A stretch of 64,000 nt of DNA. It comes from Globodera rostochiensis (Eukaryota > Nematoda > Chromadorea > Rhabditida > Heteroderidae). The notes under the pieces were generated by a model, which ran no database searches, was not told the DNA's origin, and was given only the letters and a program-made list of their open reading frames with translations. Of the stretch, positions 32,705 through 44,622 are shown one piece after another (position 1 is the stretch's first letter; every line of letters begins with the position of its first letter). The stretch covers positions 1,917,799 through 1,981,798 of the forward strand of contig JAEVLN010000016.1 of the NCBI GenBank assembly GCA_018350325.1, in the 5' to 3' direction. A program made the translations under genes and the position numbers.

Positions 32705-32776
32705 TTTTCAATCGGGGAGCAGAAACTCAGACGAACAAGTTTATAATACGGAGTTTAACCACTGAGCCATACTAGA
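32705..32776 (-). repeat. tRNA-derived head on the minus strand
   Basis: The minus strand reads TAGTATGGCTCAGTGGTTAA, a perfect A-box TGGCTCAGTGG at 32759-32769. The downstream B-box is degenerate (TGTTCGTCTGA or AGTTTCTGCTCC), followed by CCCCG. It is read as a decayed tRNA-derived SINE head, next to the inverted-repeat element at 32819. Confidence 0.5.
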
Positions 32777-32818
32777 TTGAATACGATAAAAATAAAAATC
32801 ATTAAAAAAGTCCAATAA

Positions 32819-32922
32819 CTAGGGGTGTTTAAAAATCGCCGGTTTGGATACGCGGTTTTCTGTTAAAAGGGATTTAGAAGACCCAGTTTTCGATACTGGT
32901 TAACCGGTACTGTGCACCCTAG
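32819..32922. mobile_element. Short inverted-repeat element with CTAGGGGTG / CACCCTAG ends
   Basis: ACTAGGGGTGTTTAAAAATC at the left and CGGTACTGTGCACCCTAGT at the right, about 104 bp, with CCGGTTTGGATACGCGG / GGTTAACCGGTA words inside. The ends match the TAGGGGTG signature of hAT elements. The 8 bases on each side do not match, so the duplication has decayed or the limits are off. Confidence 0.5.
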
Positions 32923-34095
32923 TATTTAATTATCAAAGATGAATCTATCAAGGCAACATGGTTGTTTTAGTCGAACACTTTGAATTCTTGGAATTAAATC
33001 ATATGCTTTTTTGAACCAAATTTTTTAAGGGATTTTATATGATTTCAAAAGGCCTCGTCGATTTTATTTTATTGATCAGCCTGACCAGTGAGCGGTTTCT
33101 TGCTTCTTTGTTTTATTTTATCATTTGTTTTTTGATTGGACTTTGAAGGTTGCCATTTTAAATCGTTGGATTTAAATATACATAAGTTTAAATTTTCTTA
33201 TACTTAAGAATTAAGAATAAAGAAAAGAAGTTGGGTATATAAATTATATTTATGAAGGATAACTTTTTCTGTTTAGAATTTTTTTTTTCTTAACTCTAAT
33301 ATTATAATTGAACTAATTAATTATATAAATTTGAATTTATATGTTATTATATATGACATTTTCTGCTTATTCCAACTCTTTTATCAGCTATTTTTGTAGT
33401 TCTATTTTATATATTTGCGTTCTCCTTGGGCAGTTGATGTTTGAATTGGCAGAACGTAATCAGATTCAATGTTTTCGTTGATGAAACTTGCACCCATGCA
33501 CACTTTTTTCCCGAGTTCACGGGCCGTGTGGTCAAAAAATGGAATACACAGTTTTTGTGTTTTAAATAGAATATAACATCTTTATTTTTATTCCACAAAC
33601 TATTAAGATATTTGTTTATATTTTAATCTATTATTATTGCACCTAGTATTTAAATAAAAAATGAATGCGTTTCATTAAATATTTTTAAATTTAGTTAGTA
33701 TAATTTCACTTTTTAAATTATTTATTTAATATCCTCGCAATGAAATCGAACGAGATTTTTTAAATGTTTAATTTGATATATCTATTCTTCAAATATTATG
33801 TATATATTTTTTTCTTTATTGAGATTTGTCATAAAATAATTGCGTTTTAATAGTATTTTGGTATTCTTAACATTTCTAACCCACAAGTTTATCTTTAGCA
33901 TATTTCAAAAAATATATATATATGAGTTAAGATCATTTAGTGATTGAAAATAACCCATTTATTTACATTCCGCAAAGTTGATTGCGGTCTTCTCGCCAAA
34001 ATTGCTCGAACAAATTACCAGTAAGCAAATTGGTTTCTTTATTTAGACTAATAATTTTTCATTAATTAAAAAAAGACCTTTAAATTTTTTGTTAG
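32923..34095. other. T-rich block with two islands
   Basis: 33039-33146: ATG opens MISKGLVDFILLISLTSERF..., 35 codons, membrane-like; another frame reads RPRRFYFIDQPDQ to a stop. 33418-33545: minus reads DHTARELGKKVCMGASFINE and NIESDYVLPIQTSTAQGE..., while another minus frame gives the 63-residue ORF 33407-33598 and + reads GQLMFELAERNQIQCFR to a stop. The first minus reading of the second island is the most protein-like. No family recognised. Confidence 0.28.
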
Positions 34096-34224
34096 GTTTA
34101 TCCAAAGATTTACAATTTCGTAAAAATTTTAACAAAACTTAAAATTACCAACTTTGGGCTACGACCGATAGATTCTCGCGCGTACTTGTTTCCATCCATG
34201 AGTATGAACTTAACAGTTTTCTGA
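34096..34224 (+). CDS. Candidate terminal exon, 42 residues
   Basis: TTTAAATTTTTTGTTAG is an excellent acceptor ending at 34095. From it one frame runs 42 codons, VYPKIYNFVKILTKLKITNF, GLRPIDSRAYLFPSMSMNLT, VF, to TGA. The 3' half lies in a GC island. On the minus strand the island reads MDGNKYARESIGRSPKL up to a good donor TTG|GTAATT, a possible first exon. I prefer neither strongly. Confidence 0.35.
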   Translation, partial: VYPKIYNFVKILTKLKITNFGLRPIDSRAYLFPSMSMNLTVF

Positions 34225-34848
34225 TATTTTTTTATTAAAACCTAAATTTATTAATTTTCAAAATCTCTAAATCTTTTTAAAAAATTATATAATGTTAAAA
34301 AGTAAATAACAAATCCTCAAACAACAAAAAAGAAGGGTCTATTTAAATAAAACTACTTTTAATCAATGTAAAATCATATTATTAATAGAAGATAAAATGA
34401 TTTACCGAATAAATTTTAAAGGCCTTTACTTACATTATATTTTCAAACATATACAAAAATTAATTAATCAATTAAGAAATTTAGATGCAACACAAACACT
34501 AAAATTACTTACAAATAATATACCCTCAACTATTAAAAACAGAAAAATATCAGTATTAAATATACTACATACAATGTAATCCGCGTTAAAAACCTTTAGC
34601 GAATTCATTTATTTCAAATTAAATTAAAAAGCATCTTAAACTGTAGCTTTATTTTAAAATTATTTATTCTTATATATTCTATTTTGATTTTTAGTAAAAT
34701 CAAAATAATATCATGTATTGCAAACTAATTCGCAAAACACAAAAATTGACTATTTAAACAAGCCTCATGTTCGTATAATTATAAATGGCGACTAATATTA
34801 TAATCAAATATTTAATTCTTTAACTTTTTACAACGCTATCAAAAAAGC
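34225..34848. other. A-rich spacer
   Basis: The 60-residue frame at 34397-34579 is AT-rich chance. Nothing else. Confidence 0.3.
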
Positions 34849-35049
34849 ATGGGGACCATGTGTCGGATTTTATGCATTGTGAGAAGCGTGCGATTGTTCT
34901 TAAAAGCATATTATAGAATCCTTGTTTTATTTTCGATTATTAATATTTTAATTACAATTAATATTAATTATAGTCTTGAATATGTTCCACTTCTATCCAT
35001 CTGTGATATGTGCATTGAAGGTTTTTTCCGGTTTAAATTTGTCTTTTGA
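34849..35049 (+). CDS. Small ORF, 66 residues, or first exon
   Basis: ATG at 34849 opens MGTMCRILCIVRSVRLFLKA, then a long hydrophobic stretch and ...CDMCIEGFFRFKFVF. Only the first 60 bases are GC-richer. TTATGCATT|GTGAGAAG at about 34879 could be a donor, leaving a first exon MGTMCRILCI. A membrane protein or chance. Confidence 0.25.
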   Translation: MGTMCRILCIVRSVRLFLKAYYRILVLFSIINILITININYSLEYVPLLSICDMCIEGFFRFKFVF

Positions 35050-37139
35050 ATATATTTATTGGTTTTGTTATAGATGACAAAAAATCATTAAACTTTCAAA
35101 TAGAAAAAAATTATTTATTGATTTTCAGTGGTTAATTTTTCAGTCAGAATTATTTGACGAAAATTATTTGTCTATAAACAATTTATGTCGTTTTTTGATC
35201 ATGATATTTGAGATTTTGTTATTTAAAATTTAATATTTCTTAATACTTTTATAGAATTCATTAACCTTTGTGGCCAGATCTGTTGTAATTAATGTAAATA
35301 TTCCTTAATGTTTTCGGATTTTTTTAAAACACGCATTTATTTTAAAATTTTTAACGCACATTTTGCTTTAAAACACTTAAATAATTTATTAATTTGGTTG
35401 GTCGGGTCGTTTTTATAATTATTTAATTATTGTGGCTTTTTAAATTTAATTACATCATAGCTTTGTTGAATAAATGCCACAGCGCCACGTAAAGCCCACC
35501 TTTCGTCCCATATTCTGTTGCCGATCTTTTTTAACTGATGTTTTTGTGGGTTTTTACCTGTTTGCTAATTGCTTTCGAGTTGACAGTTCCCCTCCATTGT
35601 GAGCACAGGGAAGTCGTTGTTAGTACGATTTTTTTTTATTTGTAAATATTGCATCGTATAACAAGTAGCTTTTTGTAATTCTTTTTATCTTTTTGATTAA
35701 AAGGCAAGATGAGTATTTTCGGAATTATGTTAATAGCATCATTTTCGTACAAACAAAAATAAAAACATAAAAAATAATTTAATTTAATTTAAACATTTTT
35801 TGTGGTCTAAGAATTAAAAACCGAAAGAAGTCTGTACCAATGAAAACAAATTTATAAAAAAAATCGGTATTATTTTCTTCACATCATTATTCTTTATAAA
35901 TGTCATTTATAACCTTTAAAAAGCTTAATAATTATTTTAATAAACCCAAATCAATAAAATATTTAACAATAAGATTCAATAATATATGTTATTTATATTA
36001 AACAAAGCGATGATAAATAAGATTTTTGAAAAGCAAAAAATATAAACAAACCAAAATGAATAAATTATTGAGAAAATCCCATAAAAAATATAAAATTTAG
36101 AGAATTTTTTGTGCCAAATCGTCACAACGCTTAAAAAATGTCGAAACCACAAGTTTAACCGAAGTGAAAAAGGTACGCTGAATAACTTTTTTAAAATTTG
36201 ATTGGGGTTGGAGACTGCTACATTCGAAATAGCTCAGGGCATATAAGCGAATTAAACTCAACAGCATTTAAAAATTAGAGAAAACATTTTTTCGTATGTG
36301 GTTAAATAAATTGAAGTTTTAAGGTTAACAATACTTTAATTTTTACTTTTTTAATTACAAGTTGAGCTTATTTGTAAAAAATATTTATATATTTCAACTT
36401 TTTTTTGCTTTTAACATTCCCATGTGGCTTTTTTTCAATTTTTCGTAAAGTAAATTATACTTTTTTCTTCTTTGAATTTGTTCAATAAACATTTAACGTT
36501 TTGACTTTAAGTTGAGCAGCGCTTGCTATAACTGTTTAATTTCAAAAACCATAATTCAGCATTACTTTATCCAATTTGTTTTTTTTCTACAAAAGTTGTT
36601 GGTTCATTTTTAAATAATTTCTGGCTGCAATTTTTGGAGGTGCCCACAACCGGTGTGACTTCCTGCAATACATTATATTTATTCGTAATTCATTTTTTAT
36701 ATCATCACTATGGGATTCTGTTAAAATTGTCAACCGCTTTGAATTCATTTAAAATTTTATTTAGCAACAAGCATTAAAACTATTTTTTTATTAATTATTG
36801 TTTATTTTGGGGAACTTAACAGTTAAATTTTTTTATGTAATTTTTAATAAATGAGATTGTTTATTTGTTTTTGTAACATTTTTTAATATCTGTTCTAAGA
36901 AAAAGTCGATTTATCTTTTAAAAAAATGAATGAAAATAGTGAACAGGTAGGCCAATTTAAAATGTTTTACTGAATATAACGGTAGCGTTTTTTTCCTGGA
37001 ATACTTACTTAACTTTGGCACTGCTCCACAATTTACTTTATATTTGGCTTCTTGAAATGATTTTTTCATTTGCTGTCGACTGCCTAGAAGATAAGACTCG
37101 CATTTTCTTAAAGAACTTAATCAGGCTCTGATAGTTGTA
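35050..37139. other. Alternating T-rich, A-rich, T-rich blocks
   Basis: + is T-rich to about 35730, A-rich to 36330, T-rich after. Patches at about 35480-35610 and 36630-36665 have no convincing frame. A stop-free + frame from about 36967 ends ...FSFAVDCLEDKTRIFLKNLI RL at TGA near 37138, possibly chance. No gene called. Confidence 0.25.
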
Positions 37140-37211
37140 ATGCATTTGGCGTGCGCGTTTGATACGGAGTTATGTAGGAGCTCCACCTTGGAGAAATTTA
37201 AAGGAAATTAA
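37140..37211 (+). CDS. Short coding-like ORF, 23 residues
   Basis: ATG at 37140 opens MHLACAFDTELCRSSTLEKF then KGN and TAA. The island is GC-rich against T-rich flanks and the reading is protein-like. Could be an exon fragment. Confidence 0.25.
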   Translation: MHLACAFDTELCRSSTLEKFKGN

Positions 37212-37702
37212 TGGATTTTGCTATTTAGCACTTTACGGAACTAAGAGACAAATATATTTCCTGGGGTTGAGCCATTAAGTCATGGCGACTTTTAAATGAT
37301 ACGTGTCATTTATTCAGTTTATAAAGTAGTATATTTAATGTAGGCCGTAATTTGTTTAATTAAGAAGTAAAATTTGGTAAAAGATTCTATATTGGGGAAT
37401 ATGTTTTTTTACATTTTTATTCAAATATAAATCCTTGTTATAAGAAATGTAAATCTGGGTTGCATATTTATTCAAACTATTCCGACGTCTAAAATTATAG
37501 TTAGGCAATCAAAAGTATTGTCCCGAATTCAGGTGCTGTATTTGCTTATTAGGGTACAAACACATAAAAAAGTAAATATTAAATCTTGCCTTATTTTATT
37601 TTTTTTATCGAATTCTCATTATTTATTACAACAATCCAAATTAAATCAGAATGGCAATTAATACTATATATCAGAGGTCAAATTTGACATGCCAATGTTT
37701 AC
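37212..37702. other. T-rich spacer
   Basis: No feature recognised. Confidence 0.3.
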
Positions 37703-37897
37703 CATTAAAGACAAAGCTATCATTCGGAATAGAGAAGAAATAAATCAATACAAATAATCTGTCACGGCATGATTTTGCATTAGCGCCGGAAAAGGAGACG
37801 CTGAATGATCGATCGTAGGAAACACAACTGCCCGTGTAGAGAAAAGGGCAAGAAATGGAACAAATTAAAATAGAAAATTTCAAATGAGCGCACTCAC
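37703..37897 (-). CDS. Candidate exon with an adjacent 70-base intron (minus strand)
   Basis: On minus, CTCC|GTGAGTGCG (donor) and a long pyrimidine tract ending TACACGGGCAG (acceptor) bound a 70-base interval, 37828-37897. The exon 37703-37827 is open in only one frame, CVSYDRSFSVSFSGANAKSC then RDRLFVLIYFFSIPNDSFVF N, up to a good donor ATG|GTAAAC. Unspliced, the same frame gives a 77-residue ORF from 37904. The + strand also reads VKFDMPMFTIKDKAIIRNRE and, shifted, LSRHDFALAPEKETLNDRS, which looks at least as protein-like; a frameshifted + relic is the rival interpretation. Confidence 0.37.
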
Positions 37898-37904
37898 GGA
37901 GCAT

Positions 37905-38517
37905 TTCTATTATAAAACCATTTATTATTTATAAACAATCATTTACCCATGATTCATGTTACATTACAATTTAAATGCTAATTTATTTTCTTTTTTTTTG
38001 GTTTAATCAATAATTGCACGATAGTCTTGGCTAATGCTGCTTTCCAAAGCCCACACGTGATGTCCTCTTAAGCTACAGTTCTAGTATAATTTTTTTGTTC
38101 AACAACTAAATTAAACAAATTCGCCTTATTATTGACTGTTAAATGTGGGATGAAATCTGCATATATTTTATCAGTTTCTGAAAAAGTTGCTTTATATTTT
38201 TTTTGTTCGTATATCATTTCTCAACCACCATATTTTATTTATACTTTATGCCTTAACTAATTGAAATTTGGAATGTTTTTTTAATATTTAATGTGGTTTT
38301 GAGCAAGTGTAGCAATTTTTTTGTAAATAACAAGTTTTTTCTGCACAATTGACGCTGACCCATTTATTCTTTTTTTATATTTGTTACTGAGCTTATCGCA
38401 GTCACTTTTTATTGCTATGGTTGGTTGCCAGCAAAGCCCGTAATTTATTGTTTTTGGCTTGGGTGGGATTCGGACGGGTGGGATTCGGACCGGAAGCGAG
38501 TTAATTGTCATTTATAA
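37905..38517. other. AT-rich with an island at 38340-38511
   Basis: The minus frame 38281-38511 gives 76 residues starting MTINSLPVRIPPVRIPPKPK; + reads AVTFYCYGWLPAKPVIYCFW then GWDSDGWDSDRKRV. A 15-base tandem duplication (GGTGGGATTCGGACG) at about 38461-38492 creates VRIPP twice or GWDSD twice. It could be an exon on either strand. Confidence 0.27.
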
Positions 38518-38942
38518 TATTTGTCATAGACAGATAGGGACCGATTTTAATCACAGATAATATGATTAATTACATAGGAGAAAACGAAATAAAAATACGG
38601 CACAACTTTCTTAATATAGTTCTTTCAAATAATATAAAAACTTCAACGTTAATTGCTATATTAAAAGATGCCACCGTTAACCATAATAAGTTTACAACAA
38701 AAAAGCGTTTAAAATAAAATAATAAATGATTATCCAATTGGGTGATCGCTTTTTCTTCAACAGCAATCACAAGCCCGATGAAGGCATTATTAAAATAGTG
38801 GTTTAGATGAATAATAATGTAAATAACTTAGCAACGGATTTCGAGATCCTATTTTTAAAAATATTTGTACGAAATGCTTTTAAAAAAACATTGTCATCAA
38901 AATAAAAGAGTAAAATTATTTTAAACTTAAATTACTTAATAA
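38518..38942 (+). repeat. 425-bp dispersed repeat, copy 1
   Basis: Begins TATTTGTCATAGACAGATAG and ends AAATTACTTAATAA. Matches 42099-42528 over the whole length with scattered substitutions and small indels. The 66-residue minus frame inside (38570-38770) is broken by indels in copy 2, so the repeat is not coding. No terminal inverted repeats seen. Confidence 0.93.
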
Positions 38943-39490
38943 AATAATCTATTTGAAAGTCTAATGGCCTAAGCACTCTTGCATTAAATGCCATTAATAA
39001 ATGATTAGATTTAAAAATAAGATCTGCGGTAATATGAGGCTTAAAAACTGTTTCCTTAAAATAAGACGGGTTCATAAAAACCAAAAATATGAGGCCTACC
39101 TACGAAATAAATAATAAACTGAAATGCAAAAAGGAATATTGCATTTATTATTCATTTTAATCAAAATCCAAAAATTTAATTAGTATAAAATTGTAAAAAA
39201 TTATTATTGAATTGTATATGTTCAAAATAATGTCTTAGCAATGTGGAAATAATACCGAAAAAGCAAAAATCTAGCATAAATGATCATTGCAATAATTATA
39301 CTATTAAAATAAAACTTTAAAGATAAATATCGAGAATTAAATTGATTTAATGCTGCGCGTATACAGTTACTTCAATAATTTTTTGATATCGGAAAAATCA
39401 ATTGTTCAAGAAAATACAAACAAGCAGTAAAATAAAAATATAATAACAAAAATATATTCATCAGCTCGAGTGAAAGTTTGTTTTCTACAG
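38943..39490. other. A-rich spacer
   Basis: No feature recognised. Confidence 0.3.
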
Positions 39491-39532
39491 CTGGGTTGAT
39501 CATCACTGATTTGCGGAAGCGTCTTCCCGTTC
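39491..39532 (+). CDS. Candidate 42-base microexon
   Basis: GTTTGTTTTCTACAG is a strong acceptor and GTTC|GTAAGCC a strong donor. One frame is open: GLIITDLRKRLPV with two bases before and one after. If unspliced the frame continues RKPRKSKFLFGFYLI to a stop. The minus strand is closed early (LAYEREDASANQ then stop), so here + is preferred although the block is A-rich. Confidence 0.4.
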
Positions 39533-40021
39533 GTAAGCCAAGAAAATCGAAGTTTCTTTTTGGTTTTTATTTAATTTAACCCCGGAAGCAGCCCTGCTGG
39601 AACATTAAATAATTACAAATAACTACAAAGCATGAGGAAAAATTATAAAGAAGAAAATACAGAAGACAATGAGTTAATATAATAAATCTTCATAATGAGT
39701 TAATTCAAAAACATAAAGTTGAGGTGCGTAAGGAGCTCTATACACGATTTATCAAGATTTATAATAAAACCGTAATTTTAAAAATATTTAAAAGCAGGGG
39801 TTATTCGTCAAATGAACACAAATATTTGGTATTGAGTAGAGTGAATCGAAGATTTATTTGATAATTTTAGAATTAATTATCTTAAATATTGGTAAACTAA
39901 TGACGAAGAAACACAACAGGAAAAACGTCATAATCAAACAAATAAACAATTATTATTTTAAAAAAATTCAGCGCATTAAAGTTAATTAAACCCGAAAATT
40001 AAAAATTCAATATAATTTAAA
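39533..40021. other. A-rich spacer
   Basis: No feature recognised. Confidence 0.3.
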
Positions 40022-40190
40022 ATGAATGCTAAATTTGCAAATTACAACAATATACCTGATAGAAAGCGGGATTACGGCCAGCTTATTTTAATCAAAAATT
40101 GATAGAATAATTAAGGTGAGACGCCAACAGGACATTCGTTGGGACATTGGATAATACACCACTCGGACATGTTTGAAGAGGGCAAGTTAA
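40022..40190. other. Two coding-like islands
   Basis: 40022-40102 on +: MNAKFANYNNIPDRKRDYGQ then LILIKN and TGA. 40110-40190: minus reads MSEWCIIQCPNECPVGVSP to TAA after LLFNLPSSN, a cysteine-rich, secreted-looking tail; + reads KVRRQQDIRWDIG from an AAG|GTGAGA that is itself donor-like. Strand unresolved. Confidence 0.28.
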
Positions 40191-42098
40191 AAAGCAAATC
40201 TATCAAAACTAAAAATAAACTGTAAACGACATATTACAAAGTAAAAAAAAACATATTATTTAAATTGGATGAATTATTTAACTAAGAGTACAAAAATAAA
40301 TCTTTGTTATAAAGTTCATATCCAAAAAATATACTATATAATGTAGGTAAATAATAGAAAGTCGCAAAATAAATGTTTTGAATAATGGCCGCTCAATGTT
40401 GAAATAATGATTTATTACACCAACCGTATAAATATTTAAACCGCGTTAATTTTAAATAATCTCAGCTATCGAGCGGACACCAATTGTATTTATTTTAAAT
40501 GTTCTGTATATTAAATAGAAATATATACAATTTAAAAAATCACCACAAAGCAATTTATTTTAAATGACTTCTGAAAAAATGATGTATTAATGATTAAATC
40601 GATAAAATATATTTTATAAACTTTACATATAAATTAAATAAAATCCATACATAAATATTGAAATGGTAAAAAGGGCACGTACAAAACAAAAACAAAAGAA
40701 TCAAACAAATTTTATAATTAAAAAAAAATATTTCCGAAAGACGTAATATTATTGTTCAATTGAAAATTTAATAGTATTTTAAACACCGACTAAATTGAGA
40801 ACCTCCCTACGGTAACGAAGCAGAACAAAATGTTTTTATGATTGAAAAATCTTTAGTTCTTTTTATCTTATATTATTTAGCTTTTGGCATTATTACTTAA
40901 ATGTTTAATATCTCATATTATTTGCACTAGGCAAAAATAATAAATGTTTTGAGTATTTCATTATCTGTTTTTTACCTCCAACTTGATCTGTTATTGAATT
41001 TATTTGTTAATATTGTTGTTGAAAAATAAAGAAGAATTCAACGCATCGAGTCTACATTAAAATAACATTTAAATTCATGTATACAAATAATCTAAAAAAA
41101 TACTAAAACAAAGGGAAAAAATTAGAACGCTTCAATGACAAAAATTTTAAAACTTAAAAAAGTCCAAGAAAAATATAATGAATATATTTATTTTTGATTG
41201 ACAATATACATTTTAAACATTATTAGGACAATGAATGCCGATTTAATAAATTTAAATTATTTAAAATAAGATATAAAAATGATTTTAGACTAGCGTATAA
41301 AAGTTAATAAACATATTAATTATATCGAAATTGATAATGTTTTTATTTTTTTAATTATGAAAATTTAATAGTTTGTTTTTATATGATTTACTGTGTTTTG
41401 AGAAGAAATATAAAATAAATTTGTTTTAATTGTAATTCAGCTAGCACGCTAAATATTTTAAAATGAAATTGAATTTTAGCTCTATAAGAGTAATATTAAT
41501 TTTGCTGCAATTTACATTTTGACTTTTTTTTATCGCTCGAGCACTTGCTTTTCGTTTCTAAATTTTGTTTAGCTAAATTTAATCTTATAATTTAATTTAA
41601 TCTGAGCAAATTTTGCCATATTAATAATAGCTAAATATTTAGTAGGTGTTAAAAGTAAGTTAATTTTTTATTAGACTGTAATACTTTTTTTGTACACACT
41701 GCTGTGGATTAGTATTAGTTTTAAAAAGGTATTACATAAACGCTCAATCGATCAAAATAGTTGTAGGAAAGTTTATAAATAATCAAGATTTGAATTTATA
41801 TAAACGTTTAATTCTTAAATAATTTTTAAACCTAACATAGATGTAAAATCAATTTTTTTTTAGCTATAAATGTTCTTGAAAAATTAAATAGTTATGCAAT
41901 ATGTGCACGATTTATACTATTTTACACCGAAAATAAACAAAAAATAAATCGATAAGAAAAATACTTGTTGCGACATTAATATTGATAATTAAATGCAAAT
42001 TTTCGTGTATAATGATAATCAAACATTTTCGTCAGCACTAAAGGAAACAACAAACGTGTACTGATACAAAAATCAGAGGTAAAAGAACTTTGGTGTTT
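40191..42098. other. A-rich, with T-rich segments at 40850-41050 and 41330-41900
   Basis: No island or gene recognised. Confidence 0.3.
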
Positions 42099-42528
42099 TA
42101 TTTGTCATAGACAGATAGGGACCGATTTTAATCACAGATAATATGATTAATTACATAGGAGAAAACGAACTAAAAATACGGCACAACTTTCTTAATATAC
42201 TTCTTGCAAATAATATAAAAAAGCTTCAACGTTAATTGCTATATTAAAAGATGCCAGCGTTAACTATAATAAGTTTGCAATAAAAAGAGTTTAGAATAAT
42301 AACACATAATAAATGATTAGCCAGTTGGGTGATTGCTTTTCTTCAACAGCAAACAAAAGTCCGATGAAGGCATTATTAAAATAGTGGTTTTAAATGAATA
42401 ATAATGTAAATAACTTTGCAACGGACTTCCAGATCCTATTTTTTAAAATATTTGTACGAAATACTTTAAAAAAACAAAGTCATCAAAATAAAAGAGTAAA
42501 ATTATTTTAAACTTAAATTACTTAATAA
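42099..42528 (+). repeat. 425-bp dispersed repeat, copy 2
   Basis: Same orientation as 38518-38942, roughly 95 percent identical by eye, slightly longer through small insertions. Flanks differ. Confidence 0.93.
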
Positions 42529-44115
42529 CTGTTTGGTTTATCTATAAAATCTAACATTAAAATGTTAATCTGATCTCAATTTAAAAATTCAAAAAAATAA
42601 CGAAAATGGCATAACTAATGAAATGGCTTTCGCTGTATACAGATGGAAAGGATATGCTTTAATCGCTTTGCAGGCAGGCAGATTCATTGATTTCTGAAAT
42701 TTTGTAGAAAATCAACATGGCAAGCTGTACAGTGCAACTCATTCAATTGGTGCAAAATATAAAACTTTAGAAATCTTTTTTATCATAATTTAAAATATTT
42801 GATATAAAAAACACGAATATTAAAGCATTTACTAAACGTCTTTAATTCAAATTAAATTTTATGTGCGCAAAGAGTTTTCTGAACAATGTTGGTTTCTATA
42901 AAAAATAAATATATTATAAAACGGCAAAATATTCAAACATACTAAACGAATTTATTTAATTATAACTTTGAATTAATTTTTCTAATGATCGTCCTTTTTA
43001 TTTTACAAAATTAATAACAAAAAGCTTCAAGTAAAATAAGCGTCGATTTAAAGAATGTATTTATTAAAAAACTCAAAATTTATAAAAATTATTTAATAAT
43101 TTTGGTAAAAACTAAATAAATTATGCAAAATAACTATTAATAAAGTAATATAATTGCCTGAACATAAAACACGCCGGATCCTACAAATTTTAATTCTTTA
43201 ATTATTAAAATATATTAAACTTTATTCCGTAAACATTATTCGCCAGTCAGAATAACGTCGTTTAAATAAACAAACACACACATATATAAAAACTAAATAT
43301 GCAATCCATATATGATAATGCTAAACAAATCACAACTCCCGTATAGTAAAAAGGCAAATAATTTAACAAATACAAATAGGAAAAAAATCGGACCAATTAT
43401 AATTTATGCGAAATAATTTTACTTATATAACGTCCACAAGGTTACAATCACTTATTTATTTGTTAAAAACAAATAATATTCATTTACATAAATAATAAAT
43501 AAAATTATTTTTAATGAATTAGAAAGCAGTTTCAATTAAAATAGCAAATTATACTGGACATTTTAAGAAATAGAAAACAAATAAATACAATTAAAAGTTA
43601 AATAAAACTCAAATGACCAAAAACTATTAAGGATTCAAATAGCCAATAAATTTATTTTTTATCAATGTCTCTTTTCTTTGTCTAGTCAAAGTCCACTTAC
43701 AAAATAACCTTAAATAATCAATGCCGAACTAGTTTGAAAATTTAAAAATAAAACTGTGTGTAAAGATTAATAAAATGCAAGGAAACGTTCAGACTTACTT
43801 AACTGCAAATATTCATAACAAATTAATTGATTTTCTTTTTATATATATAATGTATACAATAAGTGACAATTTGTAATAAAAATTTTTTATTAAATTTTTA
43901 CTCTCAGTTTTATTATAAATATGTATAAACAAGTATGTAACCTAAATAAAAAAATAAAACGTTAAATTATTTGACTATATAAAATATTTTTATAGCTATA
44001 AAAACCTTTCGTGACACATGCTTCAATATAAAAAATAATACTCTACATGATAAATTATGGAATCAGTTAAATCCAGCATACTTTAAAATTAATTTTAATT
44101 CAAATATATTATAAC
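42529..44115. other. A-rich block with a weak island at 42600-42740
   Basis: The island gives MKWLSLYTDGKDML then stop and MASCTVQLIQLVQNIKL then stop on +. Everything else is low-complexity A-rich DNA. Confidence 0.25.
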
Positions 44116-44229
44116 ATGCAAATTTATAAAGCACGCACCATGAACCAATTAAACCACTCAAGGTCGAAACTGGGAAAAAGATTGCCACCAGACATGACCC
44201 ATTCCTTCATGGAAGTAACAAATATCTGA
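44116..44229 (+). CDS. Small ORF, 37 residues
   Basis: ATG at 44116 opens MQIYKARTMNQLNHSRSKLG then KRLPPDMTHSFMEVTNI and TGA; the second ATG (ACCATGA) has a good start context. The island is GC-richer than its A-rich surroundings. The minus strand is also open (ICYFHEGMGHVWWQSFSQFR). Unknown function. Confidence 0.32.
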   Translation: MQIYKARTMNQLNHSRSKLGKRLPPDMTHSFMEVTNI

Positions 44230-44622
44230 AACAAAGTAACACAAAAAGCCAAACAACAAAAAAAACAAAACTAACAAGAAATACTATTACTAAAGGAAAA
44301 TAAATCTAATATGTTTAATTAAATTGTTAGCTTTTACAAATTTCCGAAACCGTAGTGACATTGCAGACTGACAGTAAATATTAGTGGGCGGCATAATCAT
44401 TTATATTATTTGTAAATACTACGTCTGGCAAAGTAACAAATAATATTCTGGCAATTGTCATGTAAAATTTATTTTAATTTTACAAAATGATCCAAATATT
44501 TATTCAAAACACAAAAAAGTATACCTTTTTAAAAGTAGAAAGAGACTGATAAAGATCAATTAACAGTCGTTAAAGGTCAGAGACGCAAAAAATTAATCCA
44601 ATAAAAAAATAAACGAATGAAT
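44230..44622. other. A-rich spacer
   Basis: No feature recognised. Confidence 0.3.

Noticed and set aside
38570..38770. 66-residue minus frame
   Set aside because: Lies in the 425-bp repeat; the second copy has indels that break the frame, so the repeat is not protein-coding.
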